In this document: positions 17,059-25,591 of the stretch, one piece after another
Layout: each line of letters opens with the position of its first letter
Numbering within the stretch: the first letter of the stretch is position 1
Assembly (NCBI GenBank): GCA_013824615.1
Contig: PNOC01000040.1
Location: 1 to 32,850 of the forward strand
Direction: 5' to 3'
DNA length: 32,850 nt
DNA from: Thermodesulfovibrio sp.
Lineage (GTDB): Bacteria; Nitrospirota; Thermodesulfovibrionia; Thermodesulfovibrionales; UBA6898
The notes under the pieces: generated by a model
What the model was told of the DNA's origin: nothing
What the model saw: the letters and a program-made list of their open reading frames with translations, nothing else
The model's database searches: none
Made by a program: the position numbers and the translations under genes

Positions 17059-18297
17059 ATGGATCTTTTTGCGGTGATGACGGGCAATAAAAAACAGGCC
17101 ATGTTTTTTTCTCTGGCTGTTTTTTTTGTTGTTTTCATTGCGTCGGTCTCCTTCGCAGCTGAAAAGATAGATGTTTCTGATATCCGCTTCTGGTCGTATC
17201 CTGATTATACCCGGGTGGTGGTGACGTTGTCTGATACCCCTGATTACACCAAAAACCGGCTTTCAAATCCCGACAGGCTTTACTTTGATATCAAAAACAG
17301 CCAGATAAGAAAAGAACTCAAGACTACGCTGCCTGTTGGAAACGGCATGCTGAAGTCGGTAAGGGCAAGCCAGTTTGATGACAGTACGGTCAGGGTGGTA
17401 CTCGATCTTGAAAAGGTGCGTGATTACAAGATCATCACGATGGAAGACCCGATCAGATTGATTATTGATATATACGGACAGACCGCGGCAGTTACGAATC
17501 CTGCAGTCTCGGCAAAAAGGAGGATTGTGATTGATCCCGGACACGGGGGACACGACCCCGGAGCCGTCGGTCCGAATAAGCTTTATGAGAAAGATGTGGT
17601 GCTCGACATAGCCCTGAAACTGAAGAAGATCCTCGCTGAGGATCCTTCTATCGAGATTTTTCTGACGAGGGACACGGATATCTTCATACCTCTTGAACAG
17701 AGGACCGCAATTGCGAACAGCAAGAACGCAGATCTTTTTGTATCGGTCCATGCAAACGCCAGCCCCCGGAAGGCAGCCAAGGGGATTGAAACCTATTTTC
17801 TGAACTGGACGAATGATGAAGAGGCAAACAAGGTTGCTGCGCGCGAAAACAGGATATCCCTGAAGAAGATGAAGAAGATGAACGAGGAGCGGAATGACCT
17901 TGAGATCATCCTGGGCTCTCTCAGTCGCGACAGCAAGAGGGATGAATCGCTGAAGCTTGCCAACTACATTCAGCTTTCGATGGTGAACAGTCTTAACCGG
18001 GACTACAGCCATATTGTCGATCTGGGTGTAAAACAGGCGCTCTTTTATGTTCTCTTTGGCGCCCGTATGTCATCGGTGCTGGTTGAGGTCTCGTTTATCA
18101 GCAATCCCCTGGAGGAGAAGCTTCTCTCCAAAAGTGAATACCGGGAGGGTCTGGCCAAGTCCATAGCAGGAGGCATAACAAACTACGTGGCATCGGTTCC
18201 CCCTGTCAAGGTGACACAAATTCAGAGCCACGCCAGGAACCAGAGTCAGGCCCACGCATCAGCCGGCACCAGGAAGACCGTTGCCTCCAGACGTTAG
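17059..18297 (+). CDS. N-acetylmuramoyl-L-alanine amidase with AMIN domain (AmiC-like)
   Basis: 412 residues. This periplasmic zinc amidase cleaves the lactyl-Ala bond of peptidoglycan, typically during cell separation. A signal peptide spans about 1-34 (MFFSLAVFFVVFIASVSFAA). The AMIN domain (about 36-140) targets the enzyme to septal wall or envelope machinery. The Amidase_3 domain begins at RRIVIDPGHGGHDPG. Zinc ligands are H162, E177 (LYEKD) and H231 (SVHANAS), and the likely catalytic Glu lies in VLVEVSFISNP near residue 342. A basic, Gln/Ser-rich tail of about 30 residues follows. The ATG at 17059 was chosen because it precedes the signal peptide and follows a GGGTGG ribosome-site-like motif. 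An extension back into the nifU-like gene is rejected. The next gene overlaps its last 17 bases. Confidence 0.93.
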   Translation: MDLFAVMTGNKKQAMFFSLAVFFVVFIASVSFAAEKIDVSDIRFWSYPDYTRVVVTLSDTPDYTKNRLSNPDRLYFDIKNSQIRKELKTTLPVGNGMLKSVRASQFDDSTVRVVLDLEKVRDYKIITMEDPIRLIIDIYGQTAAVTNPAVSAKRRIVIDPGHGGHDPGAVGPNKLYEKDVVLDIALKLKKILAEDPSIEIFLTRDTDIFIPLEQRTAIANSKNADLFVSVHANASPRKAAKGIETYFLNWTNDEEANKVAARENRISLKKMKKMNEERNDLEIILGSLSRDSKRDESLKLANYIQLSMVNSLNRDYSHIVDLGVKQALFYVLFGARMSSVLVEVSFISNPLEEKLLSKSEYREGLAKSIAGGITNYVASVPPVKVTQIQSHARNQSQAHASAGTRKTVASRR

Positions 18298-18934
18298 GGC
18301 GGGCGTCAGGCCTGACATCCGCCCTGATATCCGTATTGTTTTTTACCTTGTTTTTTCTGTATCTCTCTATAGCATCAGGAGCATACCTCTGCTTGGGATA
18401 CTCTCCGGAATTCTTTTATTGTTTCTGCTGCGTCTCCCGTTCAGAAAGCTGAAGGCGGGCTGGATACCCATATCCCTGTTTCTTTCATTTACCTTCATGA
18501 GTAATCTCCTTAACCACCATGGTGAGATCCTGGCAGCGGTCGGTAATTTTTTTGTGACCAGGGAAGGGCTGCATACTGCTCTTTTGCGGACGTTAAGGCT
18601 TTTTCTTATGATCGGCGGGCTCAAGGCGCTTATGGCAGGAACTCCTGCCATGGACCTCGTCAACGCGCTCGGCAGGCTCTTTATGCCGCTCGAGCGACTC
18701 GGGCTGCCGGTAAAGGACCTTGTCCATACCATGGGCCTGACCCTGCAGTGCTTTCCTGTGCTCAAGGACATGGGCTCTGAACTTTACCGTAAGCAGTTAG
18801 GGTTGCAGCAGGCAAAAGGGTTCTCGGGGAGGATAAAGGTCATCTCAGCCTTTATGGTGCCGATGTTCGTCATGAGTGTCCGTACGCCGGAGATATTTTT
18901 TCAGCAAGGGAGCATGGATCGCAATGAAGATTGA
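18281..18934 (+). CDS. EcfT/CbiQ-like transporter transmembrane protein
   Basis: About 217 residues with four to five hydrophobic segments (for example VFYLVFSVSLYSI, LLGILSGILLLFLL, WIPISLFLSFTFM). The arrangement resembles the T component of energy-coupling factor transporters: paired helices, then a cytoplasmic region with LGRLFMPLERLGLPVKDL, and a terminal hydrophobic segment. The classical T-component motif ending in an alanine-arginine-glycine triplet is not obvious; the C terminus reads VMSVRTPEIFFQQ. No ATPase or substrate-binding S component is nearby, so the substrate is unknown. The usual start would be TTG 18281, four bases after AGGAAG, overlapping the amidase by 17 bases. The stop overlaps the next gene by 11 bases. 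Family membership is probable, function uncertain. Confidence 0.6.
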   Translation: MPPDVRAGVRPDIRPDIRIVFYLVFSVSLYSIRSIPLLGILSGILLLFLLRLPFRKLKAGWIPISLFLSFTFMSNLLNHHGEILAAVGNFFVTREGLHTALLRTLRLFLMIGGLKALMAGTPAMDLVNALGRLFMPLERLGLPVKDLVHTMGLTLQCFPVLKDMGSELYRKQLGLQQAKGFSGRIKVISAFMVPMFVMSVRTPEIFFQQGSMDRNED

Positions 18935-20522
18935 TTTTCTGATACGCAATGCCCTGGTCTTTGACGGAAGTCTTAACAGCCCGGTCCGCACCTCTGTCGG
19001 GATAGTCTCCGAGAAAATCGTGTATGTTGGAGATGCTGATCTGAGTTCTGCTGCCGGCAGGGTGATCGAGGCTGACGGGCTGGCCCTGGCCCCCGGGTTC
19101 ATCGATACCCATGCACATTCCGATTTTACACTTCTTGCCGACCCGCGGGCTTTTGGAAAGCTGAGTCAGGGAGTTACAACCGAAATAAACGGAAACTGCG
19201 GCATGTCTGTTGCACCTCTCATCGACAGGGCGCTTGAGCGGCGGGAAGAGGATTTCCGCGAACTGGGAATAAAGGAGCGCTGGGGCAGTCTGGATGAGTA
19301 TTTTGGGCTTATTGAACAGAGGGGTATTGGCGTTAATACAGCAAACCTTATCGGTCACGGGAACCTCCGCGGTTCGGTTGTTGGATACGCTGACAGGCAG
19401 CCGTCTGCCGGGGAACTGGCCGCAATGCAGCACCTGCTTTCGGAGGCTGTGGCAAGCGGGGCAATCGGGCTTTCTACCGGATTGATATATCCGCCGGGAA
19501 TATATTCGGATCTGGCGGAGTTGACGGCACTCGGCAGGGTACTTCATGAAAAGGATCTGATCTATACAAGCCATATGAGAAGCGAGGGGACGCGGCTTGA
19601 GGAGGCGGTCGATGAAGTTATCCGCATCGGCCGGAGCGCAGGCATAAAAGTCCATATTTCTCATATCAAGACCGCCGGTGAGTTGAACTGGCAGAAGGCG
19701 GATGCGGTCATCAGGCAGTTGCAGCAGGTCCGCAAAGAAGGCCTCAGGCTTACCTGCGACCGGTATCCGTATGTTGCATCGAGTACGGACCTGGATGCGA
19801 TCCTGCCCTCATGGGTTTTTGATGGCGGGAATGATGAAGAACTCAGGAGGCTGAATGATCCGGCGCTGCGCAAGCGCATAGAAGCAGAGATCGGGGAGCA
19901 GGTCAGCAGGCCGGGATATTGGGGAAAGATAATTGTGTCGAGCATCGGCTCGGAGAAGAACAGGTGGATGGAGGGTATGACGATTGAAGAGATTTCCGGA
20001 CGTCTGACCGTCACCGGGTTGGAGGCTTTCTTTAGAATCATTATTGAAGAACGCCTCAGGGTCGGTGCAATATTCATGTCTATGAACGAAGACAACCTCA
20101 GAAAATTTCTATCACTTCCCTTCTGCATGATCGGCTCTGACAGTTCGGCCCGGTGCTTTGAAGGGCCGACAGAACTCGGCAAGCCTCATCCTAGGACGTT
20201 TGGGACTTTTCCCCGGCTGTTCAAGAAGTATGTGAAAGAGGAGGGCCTTTTCTCACTCTCAGAGGCTGTCCACAAATCAACAATGCTTGCTGCGGAAACC
20301 TTCGGGCTCAGGAACAGGGGGAGAATCAGGGAAGGGTTTTTTGCTGATCTGGTGATCTTTGATCCTGAAACTATAGCGGACAGGGCGACATTCGAAAAGC
20401 CATACCAGAAGTCTGCGGGGATCCATTCCGTATTTGTCAACGGCGTCGAAGCGGTTTCAGAGGGTCTTCCAACCGGCAGACTCGGCGGCAGGGTTCTTCG
20501 ACACGGCGGTGCCGCTTCATAA
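18924..20522 (+). CDS. D-aminoacylase / N-acyl-D-amino-acid deacylase (amidohydrolase superfamily)
   Basis: 532 residues. Members hydrolyse N-acyl-D-amino acids to the free D-amino acid and a carboxylate. Metal-site residues align with those of the Alcaligenes D-aminoacylase as remembered: HAH (H63, H65) in GFIDTHAHSD, Cys92 in EINGNCGMS, H217 in YTSHMRSEG, H247 in HISHIKTAG, and D406 in MIGSDSSAR. The N-terminal IRNALVFDG and C-terminal FADLVIFDPETI are the small beta-sandwich flanks typical of the fold. The ATG at 18924 is preferred because homology starts at MKIDFLIRNA; an upstream in-frame alternative at 18876 would overlap the previous gene further. Placement after a peptidoglycan amidase suggests a role in D-amino-acid or muropeptide salvage (inference). 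Confidence 0.9.
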   Translation: MKIDFLIRNALVFDGSLNSPVRTSVGIVSEKIVYVGDADLSSAAGRVIEADGLALAPGFIDTHAHSDFTLLADPRAFGKLSQGVTTEINGNCGMSVAPLIDRALERREEDFRELGIKERWGSLDEYFGLIEQRGIGVNTANLIGHGNLRGSVVGYADRQPSAGELAAMQHLLSEAVASGAIGLSTGLIYPPGIYSDLAELTALGRVLHEKDLIYTSHMRSEGTRLEEAVDEVIRIGRSAGIKVHISHIKTAGELNWQKADAVIRQLQQVRKEGLRLTCDRYPYVASSTDLDAILPSWVFDGGNDEELRRLNDPALRKRIEAEIGEQVSRPGYWGKIIVSSIGSEKNRWMEGMTIEEISGRLTVTGLEAFFRIIIEERLRVGAIFMSMNEDNLRKFLSLPFCMIGSDSSARCFEGPTELGKPHPRTFGTFPRLFKKYVKEEGLFSLSEAVHKSTMLAAETFGLRNRGRIREGFFADLVIFDPETIADRATFEKPYQKSAGIHSVFVNGVEAVSEGLPTGRLGGRVLRHGGAAS

Positions 20523-20602
20523 GGCGGTAAGGATTATGCTAATATATCCTTAGGGACAGAAGAAGTTCCCGTCTAGTGAATAAATCGGGGAGAAAACAAA
20601 TC

Positions 20603-20854
20603 ATGAAACCAAAAGCTGTTGAGCGTTTTGAATTTGAAAGAGATGCCATGGACCAGTCTGCCTCAGTTTCGATGGAACATCCGATGGACAGGCTTAAATA
20701 CCACATTTTGCAGACTCAGGGCAGGATTTTGAAGTCCGAATTCTCGATGGATGGAACGGCCTATGTCATATGGGAAAGTCAGGGGAAACAATATCGGGCA
20801 TGGAGTTCCTGGCCTGATCAGGACTATGGAGTTAACTGGAAACCTGTGCTTTAA
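20603..20854 (+). CDS. Small protein of unknown function
   Basis: 83 residues, acidic N-terminal half and a compact C-terminal part (residues about 45-83, ILKSEFSMDGTAYVIWESQ) that looks like a short beta-strand-rich domain ending in YGVNWKPVL. No family is recognised. The ATG at 20603 follows GGGGAG by ten bases; a GTG at 20576 in frame would add nine residues and is less likely. A six-base inverted repeat (AAGGAT 20529-20534 and ATCCTT 20546-20551) lies upstream. The gene is convergent with the kinase gene, 23 bases away. Confidence 0.6.
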   Translation: MKPKAVERFEFERDAMDQSASVSMEHPMDRLKYHILQTQGRILKSEFSMDGTAYVIWESQGKQYRAWSSWPDQDYGVNWKPVL

Positions 20855-20877
20855 GGAATATGTTACTGCGGAAAAAG

Positions 20878-23250
20878 TTATCGTTTCGTTCTGGCGAGGT
20901 GTTTCCTTAGTTTTTCAGCAGTTTCCTCTGCCTTAGCAGCACGGCTGTCAGTTTTTGCGGCGATTGACAGGAAGTCTTCAAGAGCGGTCAGTGCCTCCTG
21001 GTGCATTTTATTTTTCAGGTAAGCGAGGCCAAGATTATAGTAGGGGTCGGCATACATTGTATTGGCATCGATCGCCCCGCGGTAAGCCTGTATCGCCTCC
21101 TCGATAAGCCCTTTTTTCATGTAGACGCTGCCCAGATTGTTATAAACCTCGACATAGGCCGGGTTTATCTTCAGGGCCTCTTTATAAGCATTGATGGTTT
21201 CGTCAATATCATTGTTGGCGAGATAGGCGAGGCCGAGTTTATAGTAGGCCTCGGCAAAGAACGGATTTATCGTGAGGGCCTCCCGGTATGCTTTCATGGC
21301 CTGGCCCGTCAGGCCTTTTTTGTGCAGTGCGACGCCCAGGTTTACATAGGCCGCATCCAGTTCAGGATCCAGCCGGATGGCCTCTCTGTATTGCGTAATG
21401 GCCTCATCAAGCTGGCCATTTCTGTAGAGAGCAATCCCGAGGTTGAAATGGGCTGCGGTCATGTTCCGGTCAATTCTTACGGCTTCCCGATATTCCCTGA
21501 TGGCTTCTGCCAGACTGCCTTTCTGGGCCAGGGCATTGCCGAGATTGTAATGCGCGTCTGCATTACCGGGATTCAGTTTTATCCCCTGCCGGTAGTTCTT
21601 GATGCCCTCTTCAATGAGACCCAGGTTTGCCATGGACATGCCTTTGTTGATGAGTTCTGCCTCACTTAATTCTTCCAACTCCGGCGCTGTAGGCGGCAAA
21701 TCGCCCGTTTTTCGGGTTATTTCCTTTTTGAAGACGTCTTCAAGATCTTTTCTTAGTTCCCTGAAGTCGCTGTATCGTTTATCACGCCTTTTCTGCAGAC
21801 ACTTGTTGATGATATGCGCGATCCCTTCTCCCTGCTTCGGTATCCGGGGGACCGGGTATTCCTTATGCGCCATCCTCCAGGTTTCACCCTTCCGGGGCTT
21901 GAAAGGGAGGTCGCCGTTGCTTATCAGCTGGAACAGTATAATGCCGAAACTGTATATGTCGCTCTGGGTCTCTGCTACGCCGTAGAACTGTTCAGGGGCC
22001 ATCCAGGGCGGGGACCCCGCCACAACCCGGTTGTTATGCGTCGACAGAAAGGTCAGCCCCTCCTGATTTTTTTTCATCAGGTCCTTTATCTCCTCTGATT
22101 TCTCGGTCTTGTCCCATAGTCCGACAAGTCCGAAGTCAGTAATTTTAACATCTCCGTCTATCGTGATCATAATGTTGTCCGGCTTGATGTCCCGATGCGG
22201 GGTAACACCCCGGGAGCAGGCGTATTCCATGCCGTGACAGATCTGTATTGCCCAGGTCAAGGCTCTTTTCAGTGAAAAATTTCCCTTCAGAAAAGGCGTT
22301 AACGAGTTTCTGCCGCCCCCGTCGGGCACGATAAACTCGCAGGCAACGAATATTTTATGATCGAGTTCACGTACCCAGTGAGCCCTTACAATATAAGGGT
22401 GGTTTCCCAGGTGTATCCAGGCCAGGGCCTCTTTTTTGAAACTGTCGATGATCTTCTTTGAATCAAGGAACCTCTCCTGCAGGGTCTTCAATGCCAGTAT
22501 TCTGTTATGCTCAAAGTCAAAGCATTTATATACAATCCCCATAGCGCTTTTGCCTTCTCCGCCGAAGATCTCCTGAACCTGATATCTGCCAGCAATCAAC
22601 TCCCCGAAGTGGGCGGCTTTTCCCTGTGATACCGTAGCGGCTTTATTCGAGAAGTCCCTGGTCCTGCCGCTTTCGGACGCATGAGATCCAGACATCTGAG
22701 ACCCGGACTCCTGCTGCCGTGAGTCAGAGGATGCGTATGAATTCAGCAAAGACCTGCATTTGCCGCATCTGGGATTTTCGGGTAACCGGACCTTGAGAAT
22801 CCGGTTTTTTACCCCGCAGTTTCTGCAGCCGATAATGACGCTTTCCGGAGCTGCTGTCCGCTCTGCTCTGTCTGGTTCGGACACGGGTGTTTTGACTTCG
22901 GCGGTCGTCGTTGTCAGGTCGCTGTCTTGACTGTTGCTCATGGAAAGTTCTGCGGCGAAACCGGCATAGGTATCATCCTCATTGATAATTTCAATGCCTA
23001 TGCCGTTATCGGGAGAAGATGCCGGGGTGGGGGTCACCCACCTGATTATACCCGTCAGGCTGGAGGAGCGGTGTTCAGGAAGCTGCAGGGTTATATGGAC
23101 GATAGTGTCCGGCGCAAAGGATCCTTTTGTCTTTATGAAGCAGCCTTCCCTGGAGAAATTGCCTGAAATGCCCCGATATTGTTCCCCCTGGTAGGAAATA
23201 TCCAGCTCAAGGCGCTTAGGGAATCTGTCATGTTTTCTTCGCGATCTCAT
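20878..23250 (-). CDS. PilZ - zinc ribbon - Ser/Thr protein kinase - TPR fusion protein
   Basis: 790 residues with four modules. (1) PilZ domain, about 5-103: an RxxxR-type basic motif (RRKHDRF, from R4) and NFSREG (31-36) fit the two c-di-GMP contacts. (2) Zinc ribbon with CRNC and CGKC (C142, C145, C162, C165). (3) Complete Hanks-type kinase, about 221-507: glycine loop GGEGKSAMG, K255 in ALKTL, HRDIKPDN (352-359), DFG (372-374), MAPE (417-420), SDIYSFG. All catalytic residues are present, so it should be active. (4) At least seven TPR repeats, about 530-770, probably a partner-docking surface. No transmembrane segment is visible, so it is cytosolic. It is the last gene of a methyltransferase-PP2C-kinase operon, 18 bases after the phosphatase. 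Control by c-di-GMP is inference from the PilZ motifs. Confidence 0.92.
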   Translation of the reverse strand: MRSRRKHDRFPKRLELDISYQGEQYRGISGNFSREGCFIKTKGSFAPDTIVHITLQLPEHRSSSLTGIIRWVTPTPASSPDNGIGIEIINEDDTYAGFAAELSMSNSQDSDLTTTTAEVKTPVSEPDRAERTAAPESVIIGCRNCGVKNRILKVRLPENPRCGKCRSLLNSYASSDSRQQESGSQMSGSHASESGRTRDFSNKAATVSQGKAAHFGELIAGRYQVQEIFGGEGKSAMGIVYKCFDFEHNRILALKTLQERFLDSKKIIDSFKKEALAWIHLGNHPYIVRAHWVRELDHKIFVACEFIVPDGGGRNSLTPFLKGNFSLKRALTWAIQICHGMEYACSRGVTPHRDIKPDNIMITIDGDVKITDFGLVGLWDKTEKSEEIKDLMKKNQEGLTFLSTHNNRVVAGSPPWMAPEQFYGVAETQSDIYSFGIILFQLISNGDLPFKPRKGETWRMAHKEYPVPRIPKQGEGIAHIINKCLQKRRDKRYSDFRELRKDLEDVFKKEITRKTGDLPPTAPELEELSEAELINKGMSMANLGLIEEGIKNYRQGIKLNPGNADAHYNLGNALAQKGSLAEAIREYREAVRIDRNMTAAHFNLGIALYRNGQLDEAITQYREAIRLDPELDAAYVNLGVALHKKGLTGQAMKAYREALTINPFFAEAYYKLGLAYLANNDIDETINAYKEALKINPAYVEVYNNLGSVYMKKGLIEEAIQAYRGAIDANTMYADPYYNLGLAYLKNKMHQEALTALEDFLSIAAKTDSRAAKAEETAEKLRKHLARTKR

Positions 23251-23268
23251 CCGTAACCCTGATTTCTG

Positions 23269-23988
23269 CTAACGCCCGATGGCAATAACAGAGATATTGT
23301 CCTTCCCGCCTCTGCTGTTGGCATTGTTTGCCAGCGTTTCAACCATGGTCCCGAGCGCATGCCGGTGACTGCTGATAACCTGTTGAATTTCCTCATCCGT
23401 CAGCATGTCCGTCAGCCCGTCTGAGCAGACCAGCAGTATATCGCCTTCCGCCAGTTCTATCTGTTTTTTGTCAGGGACCGGATGGCTGTTTGTTCCCACA
23501 GACTGTGTGAGGACATGCCAGAGGCGGGGCGGTACTTTATCGTTCTCCATCTGACCGCTTTCAACATAGGCATCGCCGACTGTATGGTCCCGGGTAATGC
23601 GCTCCAGCATATCACGAAACAGATAGACCCTGCTATCCCCTGCATGACAGAGATATGCCTGCCTGCCCCGAATATAAAGTTCTACAAGTGTTGTTCCCAT
23701 GCCGTGAAGCTCCGGATCACTCGCGGCCATTATCTTTATCGAACGGTGCGCACAGCAGAGGGCCTCTTCCATGACATCAAGGACCGAAGGACCGTCTCCG
23801 GCCCCGGGTATCTCCTTCAGAAGAAAGGCATATGCCTCGTTGACCGCCAGTTCGCTGGCGATCTCGCCTGCGTTATGGCCGCCCAGGCCGTCAGCCAGGA
23901 GAAAGATGCCGAGCTTTTCATCGATCAGCAGTCTATCCTCATTTGTCGACCTCACGTTTCCTATATCGGTCTTCCAGGCAACGGTCAT
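23269..23988 (-). CDS. PP2C-family Ser/Thr protein phosphatase (PrpC/Stp-like)
   Basis: 239 residues, a stand-alone bacterial PPM phosphatase of typical length. Metal-binding motifs are intact: NED (16-18), ADGLGGHNAGE (32-42), HAGDSRVYLFR, CSDGLTDMLTDEEI and GGKDNISVIAI (D230, N231). It removes phosphate from Ser/Thr of proteins and by position is the natural antagonist of the kinase encoded directly downstream. Its ATG overlaps the stop of the upstream methyltransferase gene by four bases (ATGA), a sign of translational coupling. No signal peptide or extra domain is present. Confidence 0.95.
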   Translation of the reverse strand: MTVAWKTDIGNVRSTNEDRLLIDEKLGIFLLADGLGGHNAGEIASELAVNEAYAFLLKEIPGAGDGPSVLDVMEEALCCAHRSIKIMAASDPELHGMGTTLVELYIRGRQAYLCHAGDSRVYLFRDMLERITRDHTVGDAYVESGQMENDKVPPRLWHVLTQSVGTNSHPVPDKKQIELAEGDILLVCSDGLTDMLTDEEIQQVISSHRHALGTMVETLANNANSRGGKDNISVIAIGR

Positions 23989-24632
23989 TTCAGGTTCTCA
24001 TTGCTCCAGCCGCCAGGAAAGGGATTGCTCTGCTGATAGGCGAAAAGGGTAAAGTCATGGCAGAGCCTATCCTGACGAAGAGAGACGAAGGGTGTGAGTT
24101 CCTTAAGCGCAAAACCCAGGATTTCTTCCGGTGCAGTATAGTGCAGTTCATGGCTCTTGTGGTGATTATGCACTGAAAGGCCGTTATAGGCCAGACCGAT
24201 GCGGCAGTGGCTGAAGAGTTTTTTCAGCGTTGTCCGTATGACTTCGTCCAGTCCCTGAATTTTCAGGTTAAAGACGCCGCAAAGAAATATATAATCGAAC
24301 ACATTGGTCAGCGTGTCAGTCGTGATATCAAAAACAGAGAAGGGAACGCCGGGATATTTTTGTTTTGCCAGATCGATCAGTCCCGGATTGATATCAACTC
24401 CTGTATAAGATACCGTGATATTGTTCTGCTGCAGAAAACCGCAGAGATCTCCCTTGCCGCAGCCGAAGTCAAGGACGCTTGCCCCTTCAAGAGACGGGGC
24501 TATATCGAGCAGACATTTGTAGTGTATGATCTGTCCCGGTACGGTCCAGCGTACCGCCTCAGGCCGGTCCCCGTGCAGCCGCAGCGACGCATCGAAAAAA
24601 GAGATAACATATTCCTTCGAGAGATCCTCCAC
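23985..24632 (-). CDS. Class I SAM-dependent methyltransferase
   Basis: About 215 residues with a Rossmann methyltransferase core: motif I VLDFGCGKGD (53-62), the acidic residue ending strand beta-2 in YTGVDINPG (D80), and FDYIFLCGVFNL as motif IV. The substrate is not evident; small molecule, lipid or protein are all possible. The start is taken as GTG 24632. An upstream ATG on the same strand is out of frame, and there is no strong ribosome site, so the N terminus is uncertain by a few residues. It is the first gene of the kinase/phosphatase operon and divergent from glyQ across 83 bases. Confidence 0.8.
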   Translation of the reverse strand: MEDLSKEYVISFFDASLRLHGDRPEAVRWTVPGQIIHYKCLLDIAPSLEGASVLDFGCGKGDLCGFLQQNNITVSYTGVDINPGLIDLAKQKYPGVPFSVFDITTDTLTNVFDYIFLCGVFNLKIQGLDEVIRTTLKKLFSHCRIGLAYNGLSVHNHHKSHELHYTAPEEILGFALKELTPFVSLRQDRLCHDFTLFAYQQSNPFPGGWSNENLK

Positions 24633-24674
24633 CCTGAAATCATACCACAGGCCGGAATTTCAGTGCTGCTTTGA

Positions 24675-24702
24675 TTGACAAAAAGAGGGTCTATCCTTTA
24701 AG
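24675..24702 (+). promoter_or_regulatory. Possible promoter for glyQ
   Basis: A consensus TTGACA (24675-24680) is followed after 16 bases by TTTAAG (24697-24702), a four-of-six match to a -10 box. Initiation would be about ten bases before the glyQ ATG, so the leader would be very short. No glycine riboswitch or T-box leader is visible. Confidence 0.35.
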
Positions 24703-24715
24703 ATTTTTTTCTACC

Positions 24716-25591
24716 ATGTACTTTCAGGATATCATTTTAACGCTTCAGAATTTCTGGTCGAAGAAGGGCTGTCTCCTTCTTCAGCCGTATGATATTGAGG
24801 TCGGTGCGGGTACGTTTCACCCTGCGACTTTCTTCAGGGTGCTGGGGCCTGAACCCTGGAAGGTTGCCTATGTGGAGCCTTCCAGAAGACCGACTGACGG
24901 CCGCTATGGCGAGAACCCTAACCGGCTCCAGCATTATTATCAGTATCAGGTTATTATCAAGCCATCTCCGGCCGACAGTCAGGGCCTTTACCTTGAAAGT
25001 CTTGCCGCTATCGGCATAGATCCGGTCCAGCACGACATACGCTTTGTAGAGGATGACTGGGAATCGCCGACCCTCGGTGCCTGGGGGCTTGGGTGGGAAG
25101 TGTGGCTTGACGGCATGGAAGTGACACAGTTCACGTATTTCCAGCAGGTGGGCGGCATTGATCTGAAGCCGGTTTCTCTCGAAATAACCTATGGCCTTGA
25201 GCGGATCGCAATGTATCTTCAGGGTGTTGACAACGTCTATCATCTGAAATGGAATAAAGACCTCACCTACGGCGACGTGCACCATGCCAGCGAGGTGGAG
25301 GGCTCAAAATACAATTTTGATCATTCGAATGCCGAACTGCTGGCACGCCATTTTGAGGACTGTGAAAAAGAATCACTCAAGCTGAACGAGGCCGGCCTTG
25401 TTATTCCGTCGTACGAATTCTGCCTGAAATGTTCCCACCTTTTTAACCTTCTGGATGCACGCGGTGCCATATCGGTCACTGAACGGACGAAATATATTGC
25501 CAGGGTCAGAAACCTTGCCAAGCGGGCGGCAGAGGCCTTTTACAAACAGCGCGAGGAGATGGGCTTTCCTCTGCTGAGGGACAATTCATGA
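24716..25591 (+). CDS. glyQ: Glycyl-tRNA synthetase alpha subunit
   Basis: 291 residues, class II aminoacyl-tRNA synthetase catalytic subunit of the bacterial alpha2beta2 glycyl-tRNA synthetase. The start [18 protein letters not shown] is the conserved N terminus, which decides for the ATG at 24716 over a TTG 45 bases upstream. Family-specific stretches include [51 protein letters not shown] and [14 protein letters not shown] (motif 3). The C-terminal [19 protein letters not shown] is typical. The gene overlaps glyS by four bases (ATGA), so subunits are translated together in equal amounts. Confidence 0.97.
   Translation: MYFQDIILTLQNFWSKKGCLLLQPYDIEVGAGTFHPATFFRVLGPEPWKVAYVEPSRRPTDGRYGENPNRLQHYYQYQVIIKPSPADSQGLYLESLAAIGIDPVQHDIRFVEDDWESPTLGAWGLGWEVWLDGMEVTQFTYFQQVGGIDLKPVSLEITYGLERIAMYLQGVDNVYHLKWNKDLTYGDVHHASEVEGSKYNFDHSNAELLARHFEDCEKESLKLNEAGLVIPSYEFCLKCSHLFNLLDARGAISVTERTKYIARVRNLAKRAAEAFYKQREEMGFPLLRDNS

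Noticed and set aside
24633-24715. Glycine riboswitch or T-box upstream of glyQ
   Set aside because: The gap is only 83 bp and shared with a divergent gene; no T-box motif or paired glycine aptamer is visible.
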